Part shown: in pieces, positions 54,312-63,606 of the stretch
How positions within the stretch are numbered: the first letter of the stretch is position 1
How the letters are laid out: the number at the start of each line of letters is the position of its first letter
Source of the DNA: Roseiarcus sp963806935
GTDB taxonomy: Bacteria > Pseudomonadota > Alphaproteobacteria > Rhizobiales > Beijerinckiaceae
DNA: 64,000 nt
Assembly: GCA_963806935.1 (NCBI GenBank)
Contig: CAWEAT010000048.1
Location: forward strand, 1-64,000
Direction: 5' to 3'
The notes under the pieces: model-generated
The model's database searches: none
What the model was told of the DNA's origin: nothing
What the model saw: the letters and a program-made list of their open reading frames with translations, nothing else
Made by a program: the position numbers and the translations under genes

Positions 54312-55931
54312 ATGTCCGCCGCATTCGACGCTCGACTCGGTCCTCACGCCGAAGCGCCGGTCAAGCCGCACCTCGATCATCCGGTCGACCCCCGATTTGC
54401 GCTCGGCATCCTTGCGGTCCTCGCCGTCGGCCTGTTCTACATGGCCTATTCGATCCGATCGGACATTTCGGCGGCCGGCGGCGGGCCGACGACCATCGTG
54501 CCGTTCCTCCTGCTCGGCGTCGCGTTGCTGATTGCGCTCGGCTTCGAATTCGTCAACGGCTTCCACGACACGGCCAACGCTGTCGCCACTGTCATTTATA
54601 CCCACGCATTGCCCGCGCAGGTCGCGGTCGTCTGGTCGGGCTGCTGGAATCTACTTGGCGTGCTGGCGTCGACCGGCGCGGTCGCTTTCGGCATCGTGTC
54701 CCTGCTGCCGGTCGAGCTCATTCTCCAGGTCGGCTCGGCCGCCGGCTACGCCATGGTGTTCGCGCTGCTCATCTCCGCGATCATCTGGAACCTGGGCACC
54801 TGGTGGCTCGGCATTCCCGCTTCGAGCTCGCACACGCTGATCGGCTCGATCGTCGGCGTCGGGGTGGCCAATGCGTTGATTCGCGGCCAGAACGGCACAG
54901 CCGGGGTGGATTGGGACCAGGTGACGAAAGTCGGCGAGGCGCTGCTGTTCTCGCCGCTGTTCGGCTTTACCCTGTCGGCGCTTCTGCTCCTGGCGATGAA
55001 GTCCGTCATTCGCGTGCCGGAACTTTACACCGCCCCGACCACGAACAAGCCGCCGTCGCCCTGGATCCGTGGATTGCTGGTTCTTACCTGCACGCTGGTC
55101 TCGTTCTTTCACGGCTCCAATGATGGCCAGAAGGGCATGGGCCTGATCATGTTGATCCTGATCGGCGTCGCCCCGACGGCTTATGCGCTGAACCGCGCGC
55201 CGGCCGAAAATCACGCCGCCCAGTTCGTCACGGCGGCCCACGCCGCTTCGAAGATCGTCGAAGCCCATGGCGCTGGATACAATATCACCGGCGATCCCCG
55301 CCCCGCGGTGACGGCATATGTTCACTCCCACATCATTTCCGAGGGCACCTACCCGTCACTTGCGGTCCTGACCAAGGAGATCAGCGACTCGGTCGAGCAA
55401 TACGGCTCCGTCGCCAAGACGCCGCTCGACAAGGTCCAGAACCTTCGCAACGACATGTACCTCGCATCGGAGGGTTTCCGGGTCCTGGCGAAGGACAAGG
55501 AGAGCGAGCTGTCGGCCGCGGACAAGGCTCAGATCGGCGCCTTCAAGAAAGAGCTCGACGGGGCGACCAAGTTCATTCCGCTGTGGGTCAAGATCTGCGT
55601 GGCGATCGCGCTCGGTCTCGGCACGATGGTCGGCTGGAAGCGCATCGTTGTGACGGTCGGCGAGAAGATCGGCAAGACCCACCTGACCTACGGCCAGGGC
55701 GCGGCGGCGGAGCTCATCGCCGCAGCGACGATCGGCGCAGCCGACGGGTTCGGCCTGCCGGTGTCGACGACCCACGTTCTGTCGTCCGGCGTCGCGGGCA
55801 CAATGGTCGCCAACGGCTCGGGAATGCAGTGGTCTACGGTCCGCAGCATCGCGATGGCCTGGGTGCTGACGCTGCCGGCGGCGATGATCATGTCCGGCTT
55901 GCTGTACGTTATCTTCCGCCAGATTTTCTGA
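54312..55931 (+). CDS. pit: Inorganic phosphate transporter, PiT family
   Basis: 539 residues. The duplicated PiT signature is visible: FEFVNGFHDTANAVATVIYTHAL in the first half and SFFHGSNDGQKGMGLIML plus GFGLPVSTTHVLSSGVAGTM in the second. A hydrophilic insert of about 150 residues (roughly 305-455) separates the halves, as in many proteobacterial PiT proteins. It carries phosphate or metal-phosphate in symport with protons. The ATG at 54312 is set by AGGGAG 6 nt upstream. A strong terminator follows the stop. Confidence 0.94.
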   Translation: MSAAFDARLGPHAEAPVKPHLDHPVDPRFALGILAVLAVGLFYMAYSIRSDISAAGGGPTTIVPFLLLGVALLIALGFEFVNGFHDTANAVATVIYTHALPAQVAVVWSGCWNLLGVLASTGAVAFGIVSLLPVELILQVGSAAGYAMVFALLISAIIWNLGTWWLGIPASSSHTLIGSIVGVGVANALIRGQNGTAGVDWDQVTKVGEALLFSPLFGFTLSALLLLAMKSVIRVPELYTAPTTNKPPSPWIRGLLVLTCTLVSFFHGSNDGQKGMGLIMLILIGVAPTAYALNRAPAENHAAQFVTAAHAASKIVEAHGAGYNITGDPRPAVTAYVHSHIISEGTYPSLAVLTKEISDSVEQYGSVAKTPLDKVQNLRNDMYLASEGFRVLAKDKESELSAADKAQIGAFKKELDGATKFIPLWVKICVAIALGLGTMVGWKRIVVTVGEKIGKTHLTYGQGAAAELIAAATIGAADGFGLPVSTTHVLSSGVAGTMVANGSGMQWSTVRSIAMAWVLTLPAAMIMSGLLYVIFRQIF

Positions 55932-55959
55932 CCGGCGGGAATCGCCCGCTCGCCTCCGG

Positions 55960-55987
55960 GGTCCGCGCTCTTGGCGCGGACCTTTTT
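55960..55987 (+). terminator. Rho-independent terminator after pit
   Basis: GGTCCGCGC (55960-55968) and its exact complement GCGCGGACC (55974-55982) form a 9-bp GC-rich stem with a 5-nt loop TCTTG, followed by TTTTT. It lies 28 bp after the PiT stop and before the convergent exonuclease gene. Confidence 0.88.
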
Positions 55988-56004
55988 CATGAGGCGCTGA
56001 ACGC

Positions 56005-56673
56005 TCAGCCGCCGCCGAACTGAGTGAATTGCTTCGCGCGATGGCGCGGAATGCGAATGCTGCGCGCCTTAAGGTCCGCGAGCGCGACATACATCATCGC
56101 CGTCATCAGGGCGTCGGAGAAGGCGTCGTGCTGGTCGAGCAGGGGCAAGCCGAGATCTGCGCGGATGGCGGCGAAACTAAGATCGACCTGCACGCCGGGG
56201 GGCGCGTCGCGGTATTTGCGCTCGTAGTAGAGCCCGGAGACCTCGATCCGGCGGTTGGGCAGCTCGATTCCGATGAGCCGCCGTGCGTGCTTGTTGATCA
56301 TCGCGACGTCGAATTCGAGGTAGTAGCCGACCAACGGCCGCGAGCCGATGAAGCGCAAGAGCTCCGGCAGGACCTCCTCGATCGTTCGGCCGCCGGCCAC
56401 GTCGCCTTCGCGCAGGCGATGGACCTTGATCGCCTCTGCTTTCATTCTCGCGCTGGGTCTGACCATCGCCTCGAACCGGGCGCTCGCAAGAATCCGGGCG
56501 CCGCGAATGGGAATGGCGGCGACGGTCACGATGTCGTCCCGAAGCGGATCGAGCCCGGTCGTTTCGCAGTCGATCGCGACCGCTTCCCCGGCGGGCGGCT
56601 CGTCGAACAGGAAGCGAAACGCCGGGTCGCGCAAGAGATGCTGGTGAATGCGCCGCTTGATCGCGAGCCACAT
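56005..56673 (-). CDS. 3'-5' exonuclease, DnaQ-like (DEDDh)
   Basis: 222 residues. ExoI motif is AIDCETTGLDPLRDDIV (Asp, Glu), ExoII VGYYLEFDVAMINKHA (Asp) and ExoIII DQHDAFSDALMTAMMY (His and Asp), so the DEDDh catalytic set is complete. This is a free-standing epsilon-like exonuclease domain. In many bacteria it is encoded with the cNMP-CBS-DUF294 protein, as here: the start overlaps the upstream gene stop by one base. Role may be DNA or RNA trimming; not known. Confidence 0.88.
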   Translation of the reverse strand: MWLAIKRRIHQHLLRDPAFRFLFDEPPAGEAVAIDCETTGLDPLRDDIVTVAAIPIRGARILASARFEAMVRPSARMKAEAIKVHRLREGDVAGGRTIEEVLPELLRFIGSRPLVGYYLEFDVAMINKHARRLIGIELPNRRIEVSGLYYERKYRDAPPGVQVDLSFAAIRADLGLPLLDQHDAFSDALMTAMMYVALADLKARSIRIPRHRAKQFTQFGGG

Positions 56674-58469
56674 CAGAACATCGCCAGATTGAAATGGCGC
56701 CGCACCATCTCGCGCAGCCGCTTCGTCACCTGGAAGGCGTCGCGCAGGAGGTCGCGCTCCATGGTGGACAGCTCCGCCGGCTTCACCAGGCTGGTCGAAG
56801 CCCTCTCGGCGATCTGGGCGTCCAGCCGCATGGTCATGAGATAGCGGAGGGCCTCGGTCAGCTCGCGCGCGAACTGGGGTTCGAAGGTCGCGAGCTCCGC
56901 AAGCCTGGCGATGCGCGCGGCGGTGTTGGTCTCGGTCAACCCTTTCTCAAGCGCGAACGCGCGCACGCCGTGCACGATCGGGAAGATTCCGCCCTTCTTC
57001 AGGTCGAGCGCGTCGCCATCGGCCCTGGAAGTGACCAGGTTGTTGAAAAAGCCGATCGGGGTCGGAAACGCATCGACCGCGCGGGCGAAGCGCGCCAGAT
57101 GAACCCGCTCGCCGCGCATGGCGTCGATCAGGTCCTGCTTGGCCGCCTGCAGAAGGGCGGCGTTTCCGGCTGCCGTTTCGGCGTCGTAGAAGATGGCGAT
57201 ATTCATTGCGCCGGCCTCATCCGGCAGCGCCAGCCAGCGGCGAAAATCGTCCCCGAACTCGTTGACCGTCTTCGACCACAAAGGATTGCGCACCATGACT
57301 TCGCCAGGGCAGGGCGGGAAGCCGCAAGTCTCGAGCGCGGCGAAGATATCGGCGCGGAATCGGTCAAGGTCTTCCGCCGGCACGGGTTCGGAGAGGATGA
57401 GCCCGTTATCCTGATCGGTGCGGAAGGTCTGTTCGCCGCGTCCCTCGCTGCCCATCACAATGAGTGAGCCGTGCTCCCGGATCGATGGCGGCGCGATCAG
57501 AGCAAACAGCTTCGCGTGCAGGCGCCGGTTGAGGTCGGTGACGATCTCGTTCACCACCTCGATCTTGACCCCCTGCCGGCGAAGCGTGCGGATCTGCGGC
57601 TCGATCTTCTGCGCCGCCGCGGCGAGATCGGCGATGGTCGAGGCGCGATCGATCTGCCCCGCCACCAGCTGCGCATTGCCGGCCAGAAAGCTCAAGAGGT
57701 CGACGTCCTCCAAAACGCCGACAAACTCGCCGTTCTCCGCGACCGCGACCCGCCGCTTGTTGTGCTTGGTCATGCGCAGGAGCGCAGTCGAGACGAAATC
57801 GTCCGGCGCGACGCAGATGATCGGATGGCAGGCGAGCGGCCCGACGGGCTCATCGATCGGACGCCGGTTCACGATCGCCGCGTTGACAAGGTCGCTGCGG
57901 GTCAGCACGCCGGTTCGTTCGCCGTCGCGCACGAAAAGCGCGTAGGAGCTTGTCTCGCGCATGCGGGCGCCGGCGCACTGTATTGAATCCGCGGCGTCGA
58001 CGAACGTCGCCGGGCGGAGGACGAGGTCGGTGACGCGCGCGTTCATGAGCGGGGCGAAGCGCGCCGCCTCCTCCTCGCGCGAAATAGCGTCGAGCTTGCG
58101 CGAAATATCGAGATAGAAGAACGAAGCGAAGCGCGGATTGTGGTTGATGAGCCCGAGCGTCACGTCGCGGGGCAAGAGATTGCAGAGCGTCTCCTCGCGG
58201 GCCACGAAGGCGTTGGACCCTCCGCCCTGCACCAGAGCTCGGCTGTCGAATGCGTCGCCCGGACCGCGCAAAGCCACGACCTGGTCGTTGTCCCGCTCTT
58301 CGACGCAGCCCTTGATGACGATGAACAGGCTTTCGGGAGCGCCGTCGCGGGCGATGATGGTTTCTCCGGGGCGGAAATATCCAATGTCGAGCGCCGCGCG
58401 GACAGTCTCGATTTCTTTTGGAGTCAGGCGATTGAACGGCGCATGGCCGGCGTCGAATGGCTGCGCCAT
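56673..58469 (-). CDS. cNMP-binding/CBS/DUF294 nucleotidyltransferase-like signal protein
   Basis: 598 residues. Order: cyclic-nucleotide-binding-like domain (about 10-125, with GYFRPGETIIARDGAPESLF), a pair of CBS domains (about 145-270, with GVLTRSDLVNAAI and GVLEDVDLLSF), a DUF294 nucleotidyltransferase domain (about 315-460) with MGSEGRGEQTFRTDQDNGLI, in which GSxxRxE and DxD-like residues are kept, and a C-terminal helical substrate-binding domain. These proteins sense nucleotides and may transfer nucleotidyl groups; GlnD-like chemistry is suspected. GGAGG 5 nt upstream of the ATG fixes the start. Operon with the exonuclease. Confidence 0.92.
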   Translation of the reverse strand: MAQPFDAGHAPFNRLTPKEIETVRAALDIGYFRPGETIIARDGAPESLFIVIKGCVEERDNDQVVALRGPGDAFDSRALVQGGGSNAFVAREETLCNLLPRDVTLGLINHNPRFASFFYLDISRKLDAISREEEAARFAPLMNARVTDLVLRPATFVDAADSIQCAGARMRETSSYALFVRDGERTGVLTRSDLVNAAIVNRRPIDEPVGPLACHPIICVAPDDFVSTALLRMTKHNKRRVAVAENGEFVGVLEDVDLLSFLAGNAQLVAGQIDRASTIADLAAAAQKIEPQIRTLRRQGVKIEVVNEIVTDLNRRLHAKLFALIAPPSIREHGSLIVMGSEGRGEQTFRTDQDNGLILSEPVPAEDLDRFRADIFAALETCGFPPCPGEVMVRNPLWSKTVNEFGDDFRRWLALPDEAGAMNIAIFYDAETAAGNAALLQAAKQDLIDAMRGERVHLARFARAVDAFPTPIGFFNNLVTSRADGDALDLKKGGIFPIVHGVRAFALEKGLTETNTAARIARLAELATFEPQFARELTEALRYLMTMRLDAQIAERASTSLVKPAELSTMERDLLRDAFQVTKRLREMVRRHFNLAMF

Positions 58470-58593
58470 GTTCCCTCCTGCCCGCAACGCTCGATTGTCC
58501 CCGCATCGTCCGCCCTTGGCAAGACGACCAAGGTCTGGCGTAATGGTTGGGAGAGCAATCGAGGCGGCGAAAGTCGCCAGGGACAAGGCGTAG

Positions 58594-59977
58594 ATGGCCA
58601 CAATTGACGACATTCTCGCTGCGGTCGACGCCGACGAGACCGCGGCGCTCGACCGGCTGTTCGCCCTTTTGTCGATCCCGTCGATTTCCGCGGTTCCGGC
58701 GCATTTCGCGGATTGCGATCGGGCGGCGGACTGGCTGACCGCCGAGCTTGGCGCGATTGGATTCGAGGCCGCCAAGCGCCCGACGCCGGGCAGGCCGATG
58801 GTCGTCGGCCATGTCGCGGCCAGTCGGCGCGAGGCGCCGCATGTGTTGTTCTATGGCCACTATGACGTGCAGCCGGTCGATCCCTTGAGTCTCTGGCGCA
58901 ATCCGCCATTCGAACCGAAACTCGAGGCTGGGCCGGAGGGCGAGCAGATCGTGGCTCGCGGCGCGTCCGACGACAAAGGCCAGCTTATGACCTTTGTCGA
59001 AGCCTGCCGCGCCTTCAGGCAATTCGGCGGACCGCCATGCCATGTGACTGTGCTGTTCGAAGGCGAGGAAGAGACGGGATCGCCGTCGCTGGCGAGCTTC
59101 CTCGCCGAAAACGCCAAAGAGCTCACTGCCGATGTCGCCCTCGTCTGCGACACCGGGATGTGGGACCGGTCCACGCCGGCCATAACCACCTCGCTGCGCG
59201 GGATCGTCGGCGAGGAAGTGGTGCTGACCGGCGCCAATCGGGATCTGCATTCGGGCATTTACGGCGGCATGGCCGTCAACCCGATTCATGTCCTTTCACG
59301 CATCCTGGGCGCGTTGCACGACGAATTCGGGCGCAGTCGTCCTGCCGGGTTTCTACGACGGGGTCGAAGAGGTCCCGCAGGAGATCCTGGACCAATGGAA
59401 TGCGCTGAATTTCGACGCCGCGGCGTTCCTGGGCGACGTCGGCCTGACGACGCCGGCTGGGGAGCGCGACCGCACGCCGCTCGAACAGCTCTGGTCGCGG
59501 CCGACCTGCGACGTCAACGGAATCGCCGGCGGCTATGCGGGCGAGGGGTTCAAGACCGTGTTGCCGGGCAAGGCCAGCGCCAAGGTGTCGTTTCGCCTGG
59601 TCGGCAAGCAGAACCCGGAGCGCGTTTCCCAAGCTTTCCGCGCCTTCGTCACCTCGCGCCTGCCTCCCGATGTCAAGGCCGAATTCATCGGTCACGCCGG
59701 CAGCCCCGCCATATCGCTGCCGGTCAAGAACCAGGCCCTGCGCCTCGCCCGCCGTGCGCTCGAAGTCGAATGGGGCAAGCCTGCGGCGCTGGTGGGCAGC
59801 GGCGGCTCGATCCCGATCGTCGGTTCGTTCAAGCGCGAACTCAACATGGATAGCCTCCTGGTCGGCTTCGCTCTCGAAGACGACCGGATCCACTCGCCCA
59901 ACGAGAAATACGAGCGCACGTCCTTCCACAAGGGCGCCCGATCCTGGGTGCGCATCCTGGCCGCCCTCGCAGCGTGA
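58594..59977 (+). pseudogene. M20-family metallopeptidase (dipeptidase), one frameshift
   Basis: About 460 residues when joined. The first frame has the metal-site motifs VLFYGHYDVQPVDP, GASDDKGQLM and EGEEETGSPS. After LGALHDEFG at about 59330 the sequence continues in another frame with LPGFYDGVEEVP, the lid domain, and ends with PVGS-like GSGGSIPIVGSF and EKYERTSFHKGA. Removing the A at 59335 restores GRVVLPGFYDG. The enzyme would cleave dipeptides or acylated amino acids using two zinc ions. The gene precedes folPK by 73 bp. Sequence error or recent mutation. Confidence 0.88.
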
Positions 59978-59997
59978 GAGCGGGCGGGACCGGCTCT

Positions 59998-60021
59998 CCC
60001 GTCGCTGCGCTCGCTATGACG
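59998..60021. repeat. Half copy of a REP-like repeat
   Basis: CGTCGCTGCGCTCGCTATGACG here is the complement of CGTCATAGCGAGCGCAGCGACG and nearly matches the left arm of the larger inverted repeat at 62385-62477. It lies between the M20 gene and folPK. Confidence 0.6.
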
Positions 60022-60050
60022 GTGCGAGGCCGCCAACGGAGCAATGCGGC

Positions 60051-61397
60051 ATGACCGCCGACCGACGCGCCGCAAGACGCGACAAATTCCTCGCCGACTT
60101 GAGACGGTCGCCCGCGCTGATGGGCATTCTCAATGTGACGCCGGATTCGTTCTCTGACGGCGGCCGCCATTTCGAGCCCGAGGCCGCCGCCGCGCGCGCT
60201 AAGGCGATGATCGCCGAGGGCGCGGCGATCATCGACGTTGGCGGCGAATCGACCCGGCCCGGCCATGCTCCCGTCCCGGCCGGGGAGGAGCTTCAACGGG
60301 TGGTCCCGGTCCTTGAGGCGCTGGCCGACCTGGACGCCCCAATCTCCATCGACACTTCGAAGGCGGCAGTGGCGCGGGAGGCGGCGCGGCTCGGCGCTTG
60401 CGTCGTCAACGACGTGTGGGGTCTTCAACGCGATCCGGACATGGCGAACGCCGTAGCGGAAACTGGCTCCGCCCTCGTCGCCATGCACAACCGCGAGAGT
60501 GCGGATTCCACGATCGACATTCTCGATGATGTCGAGCGCTTCTTCGAGCGCTCCCTCAACCTCGCCGCGGGCGCCAGCGTGCCGTTCGGCCGCATTCTGC
60601 TCGATCCGGGCATTGGCTTCGGCAAGACGCGGCAGCAAAACCATTCCTGTATCTGGAACCTCGATCGCTTCCGACGCTTTGGCGCCCCGATCCTAGTCGG
60701 GCTCTCGCGCAAGTCGTTCATCGGCGGGATCATCGACGCCGAGGTTGGCCGCCGTCTCCCAGGCACGCTGGCCGCCGATACCATTGCGCTCATGCGCGGG
60801 GCTTCCGTGCTGCGCGTGCACGATGTGGCCGAAAACCGCGCGGCGCTCGCCGTATTCGCCGCTCTCAAGGCCGCAGCCGCGCCCTCAGCGACGCAGAGGC
60901 ACAAGGACGACGGGCGGGCGCGGATCGTGCTCGCGCTCGGCGGCAATGTCGGCGACAAGGCGGCAAGCCTGCGCCGCGCGCTCCGCGCGATCGCCGGCGA
61001 GCCGGGGATCGAGCTCAGCGCTGTCTCCCGCTTTTACCGCACCGCACCGTGGGGCAAGACCGATCAGGACTGGTTCGTAAACGCCTGCGCCCTCGGCTTG
61101 ACCCGCCTGGCCCCCGATGCGCTGCTCGCGCGCATGAAAGCGCTCGAGCTCGATCTTGGCCGCGTGTCCACCGAACGGTGGGGACCCCGCGTCATCGACA
61201 TCGACCTCATCGCCTACGGCGATGTTGAGCTCAAAAGCGAAAGGCTGACTCTGCCCCATCCCGAACTCTTCAATCGCGCTTTCGTCCTCGTACCGCTGGC
61301 CGAGATCGCCCCGGACCTCGTGATCGCGGGCGTCAGGATGGGCGACGCCGCGGCAAGGCTTGGCGCCGAGAGCGCCGAGGTCACGCCGCTCGATTGA
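60051..61397 (+). CDS. folP: Dihydropteroate synthase fused to HPPK (FolP-FolK)
   Basis: 448 residues. Residues 1-275 are dihydropteroate synthase: MGILNVTPDSFSDGGRHF, DVGGESTRPG, ISIDTSKA, LDPGIGFGK and LVGLSRKSF. Residues about 285-448 are hydroxymethyl-dihydropterin pyrophosphokinase: ALGGNVGDKAASLRRAL, FYRTAPWGKTDQDWF and RWGPRVIDIDLIAYGD. The two follow each other on one pathway to dihydropteroate. In related bacteria folP, folB and folK are usually separate neighbours; here folB is absent and the two ORFs are continuous. The linker is about 15 residues. Start: ATG 60051 with GGAG about 10 nt before. Confidence 0.93.
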   Translation: MTADRRAARRDKFLADLRRSPALMGILNVTPDSFSDGGRHFEPEAAAARAKAMIAEGAAIIDVGGESTRPGHAPVPAGEELQRVVPVLEALADLDAPISIDTSKAAVAREAARLGACVVNDVWGLQRDPDMANAVAETGSALVAMHNRESADSTIDILDDVERFFERSLNLAAGASVPFGRILLDPGIGFGKTRQQNHSCIWNLDRFRRFGAPILVGLSRKSFIGGIIDAEVGRRLPGTLAADTIALMRGASVLRVHDVAENRAALAVFAALKAAAAPSATQRHKDDGRARIVLALGGNVGDKAASLRRALRAIAGEPGIELSAVSRFYRTAPWGKTDQDWFVNACALGLTRLAPDALLARMKALELDLGRVSTERWGPRVIDIDLIAYGDVELKSERLTLPHPELFNRAFVLVPLAEIAPDLVIAGVRMGDAAARLGAESAEVTPLD

Positions 61398-61504
61398 CTT
61401 TGCATAGGTTCGATTCGCGCTGGCTTCGGTCGCCCGAACCCCACTAGAGTGCGGACCGGCAACCGCCTCCCGACTAGACCCTCGCCCATTGGATCGAAAC
61501 GCTC

Positions 61505-62362
61505 ATGCCTGCCTGGTCGCAAACCTTCACCTTCCTCGATGGCGAATGGCTCGAGGGCAACGCCCCAATCGTCGGCGCGCGCACCCACGCCTTCTGGCTG
61601 GCCTCGAGCGTGTTCGACGGCGCGCGCGCGTTCGAGGGGGTGACGCCCGATCTCGACAAGCATTGCGCCCGTCTCAACCGCTCGGCTCAATCAATGTGCC
61701 TCAAGCCGACGATGAGCGTCGAAGCGATGCTCGACCTTGCAAAGGACGGAATGAGGAAATTCGCGCCCGGCGCAGAGCTCTATATCCGCCCCATGTACTG
61801 GCCCGAAGGGGGCAGCGCCACGAGTTCGGTGGCGCCGGACCCGGACTCGACCCGCTTCTGCCTATGCATCTATGAGGCGCCGTTGCCCGCGCCGACCGGC
61901 GTATCGATCACCCGCTCCCCATTCGCCAAACCGCTCGCCGTCACCATGCCGATCGACGCCAAGGCGGGCTGCCTTTATCCCAACAACGGGCGGGCCCTGA
62001 TCGAGGCGCGCGCTCGCGGGTTCGACAACTGCCTCATGTGCGATATGCTCGGCAATGTCGCCGAACTCGCCACCGCCAATGTCTTCATGGCCAGGGATGG
62101 CGTGGTGATCACGCCGATCGCCAATGGATCATTCCTGAGCGGCGTCACCCGGCAGCGGGTGCTCGAACTTCTCCGCGCCGACGGCAAGGATGCGCGCGAG
62201 GCGACGCTCCGCTTCGCCGATTTCGACGCCGCTGACGAGATCTTCGTCGTCGGCAACTACGGCAAGGTGACGCCGGTCAGGCGCATCGACGGGCGCGATC
62301 TTCAGCCAGGGCCGTTCTTCCACCGCGCGCGCAAGCTCTACTGGGAATTCGCTCACGCGTGA
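61505..62362 (+). CDS. ilvE: Branched-chain amino acid aminotransferase, class IV
   Basis: 285 residues. Class IV (D-amino-acid/BCAT fold) pattern: VFDGARAFEG near the N-terminus, the PLP Lys in MPIDAKAGCLYPNNGRAL, NCLMCDMLGNVAELATANVFM and the phosphate region NGSFLSGVTRQRVLELL. It most likely transfers the amino group between glutamate and leucine, isoleucine or valine; 4-amino-4-deoxychorismate lyase and D-amino-acid transaminase are less likely. It follows folPK by about 107 bp on the same strand. Ribosome binding site weak. Confidence 0.88.
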   Translation: MPAWSQTFTFLDGEWLEGNAPIVGARTHAFWLASSVFDGARAFEGVTPDLDKHCARLNRSAQSMCLKPTMSVEAMLDLAKDGMRKFAPGAELYIRPMYWPEGGSATSSVAPDPDSTRFCLCIYEAPLPAPTGVSITRSPFAKPLAVTMPIDAKAGCLYPNNGRALIEARARGFDNCLMCDMLGNVAELATANVFMARDGVVITPIANGSFLSGVTRQRVLELLRADGKDAREATLRFADFDAADEIFVVGNYGKVTPVRRIDGRDLQPGPFFHRARKLYWEFAHA

Positions 62363-62384
62363 TAGAGTGCGGGCCGAACCGAGG

Positions 62385-62477
62385 TCGTCATTGCGAGCGC
62401 AGCGACGCGATCCAGGGGAGCGCAGGGCGTCCGACAATCTCCTGGATGGCCGCTCGCGACGCGCCTCGCGATGACGA
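62385..62477. repeat. REP-like inverted repeat (about 93 nt)
   Basis: The left arm (62385 on, CGTCATTGCGAGCGCAGCG then GCGATCCAGG) and right arm (CTCCTGGATGG, then GCGCCTCGCGATGACG to 62477) are imperfect complements and can form a long hairpin. The GTCATTGCGAGCGCAGCG phrase is typical of dispersed repetitive elements in proteobacterial genomes. It sits between ilvE and the ModE-like gene; a half copy lies at 59998-60021. Confidence 0.75.
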
Positions 62478-62504
62478 AGGCCCGTCGCCAAAAGCGGAGG
62501 AACG

Positions 62505-62954
62505 ATGTCGACACGGCTGACGATCCGGCTTGATTTCGAGCTTGGCCGGCGCCTCGGCGCAGGCAAGGTCGCGCTCCTGGAAGCGATCGACAAGACCGGA
62601 TCGATCTCAGCCGCCGGCCGGGCCCACCAGATGTCGTACCGTCGCGCCTGGCTGCTGGTCGACGAATTGAACCAGCTCTTCGCTACGCCGGTCGTGGCGG
62701 CGCATCATGGCGGGGCGCGGGGCGGCGGAGCGGCGCTGACCGATCAGGGCCGGCGGATCGTCGCCCTCTACCGCGACGCGGAAGCGAAGATGCGGGCGGC
62801 GGCGCAAGGCGAGATCGACGCCATCGAGCGCGACCTCGCGCGCCGGCGGGGCGAAGGTCGGGCAATGAGCCGGCGAGGCGCCGCCGCCGCTTCGCCTCCT
62901 TTGACAGGGCCGGCGCTTTGGCCGAAAGAAGCGCGCGATGACGCCGATCGTTAA
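62505..62954 (+). CDS. ModE-like winged-helix regulator (DNA-binding domain only)
   Basis: 149 residues. The N-terminal 110 have the ModE/LysR-type winged helix: LGAGKVALLEAIDKTGSISAAGRAHQMSYRRAWLLVDELN and GGAALTDQGRRIVALYR. No molybdate-binding MOP domain follows; the C-terminal 40 residues are Arg/Ala-rich and low complexity. GGAGGAACG directly before the ATG supports the start. Its end overlaps the trpF start by 17 nt, so it may be co-transcribed with trpF-trpB. Target genes and any effector are unknown. Confidence 0.82.
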   Translation: MSTRLTIRLDFELGRRLGAGKVALLEAIDKTGSISAAGRAHQMSYRRAWLLVDELNQLFATPVVAAHHGGARGGGAALTDQGRRIVALYRDAEAKMRAAAQGEIDAIERDLARRRGEGRAMSRRGAAAASPPLTGPALWPKEARDDADR

Positions 62955-63606
62955 AATTTGCGGCCTCTCGACGCCCGCGACCCTGGAGGCTGCGCTCGAC
63001 GCCGGTGCGGACATGGTCGGGTTCGTCTTCTTTCCGAAGAGCCCCCGCCATGTCGACTGGGCGACAGCGCGCGCGCTCGGGACCCAGGCGCGGGGACGGG
63101 CGAAGATCGTTGCGCTGAGCGTCGACGCCGACGACGATGCGCTCTTGCGCATTGTCGACGCGCTGGCGCCCGATCTTCTGCAACTGCACGGGCGCGAGAC
63201 TCCGGCGCGGGTCAGGCGGATCGGCAAACTCACCGACCGCCCGACGATAAAGGCGATCGGCGTCGCAACGCGCGAGGATTTCGCCGCCGCCCAGCCTTAC
63301 GTAGGCGTCGCCGACGGCCTGCTCATCGACGCCAAGCCGCCAAAGGACGCAGCCCTGCCGGGCGGCAACGGACGTCCCTTCGACTGGAACCTGGCGCGGG
63401 ACTTTCGTCCGCAGCGTCCATGGCTGCTCTCGGGCGGGCTCGACCCGGAGACGGTCGAGGCCGCGATCGCGGAGAGCGGCGCCCGCGGGGTCGATGTCTC
63501 CTCTGGCGTCGAGCGCACGCCGGGGGTGAAGGACGAGGGCAAAATCCGGGCCTTTGTCGCCGCGGCGCGGCGCGCGTTCGCGCGGGCGGCTGAAGGAGTT
63601 GCCTGA
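62938..63606 (+). CDS. trpF: Phosphoribosylanthranilate isomerase
   Basis: 222 residues, TIM barrel. The N-terminal catalytic Cys lies in VKICGLSTPATLEAA; the catalytic Asp region is LIDAKPP, and LLSGGLDPETVEAAI and GVDVSSGVERTPGVKDEGKI are the C-terminal phosphate-binding segments. It catalyses the third step of tryptophan synthesis from chorismate. The start overlaps the ModE-like gene by 17 nt and the stop overlaps the trpB start by one base. Intact. Confidence 0.95.
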   Translation: MTPIVKICGLSTPATLEAALDAGADMVGFVFFPKSPRHVDWATARALGTQARGRAKIVALSVDADDDALLRIVDALAPDLLQLHGRETPARVRRIGKLTDRPTIKAIGVATREDFAAAQPYVGVADGLLIDAKPPKDAALPGGNGRPFDWNLARDFRPQRPWLLSGGLDPETVEAAIAESGARGVDVSSGVERTPGVKDEGKIRAFVAAARRAFARAAEGVA

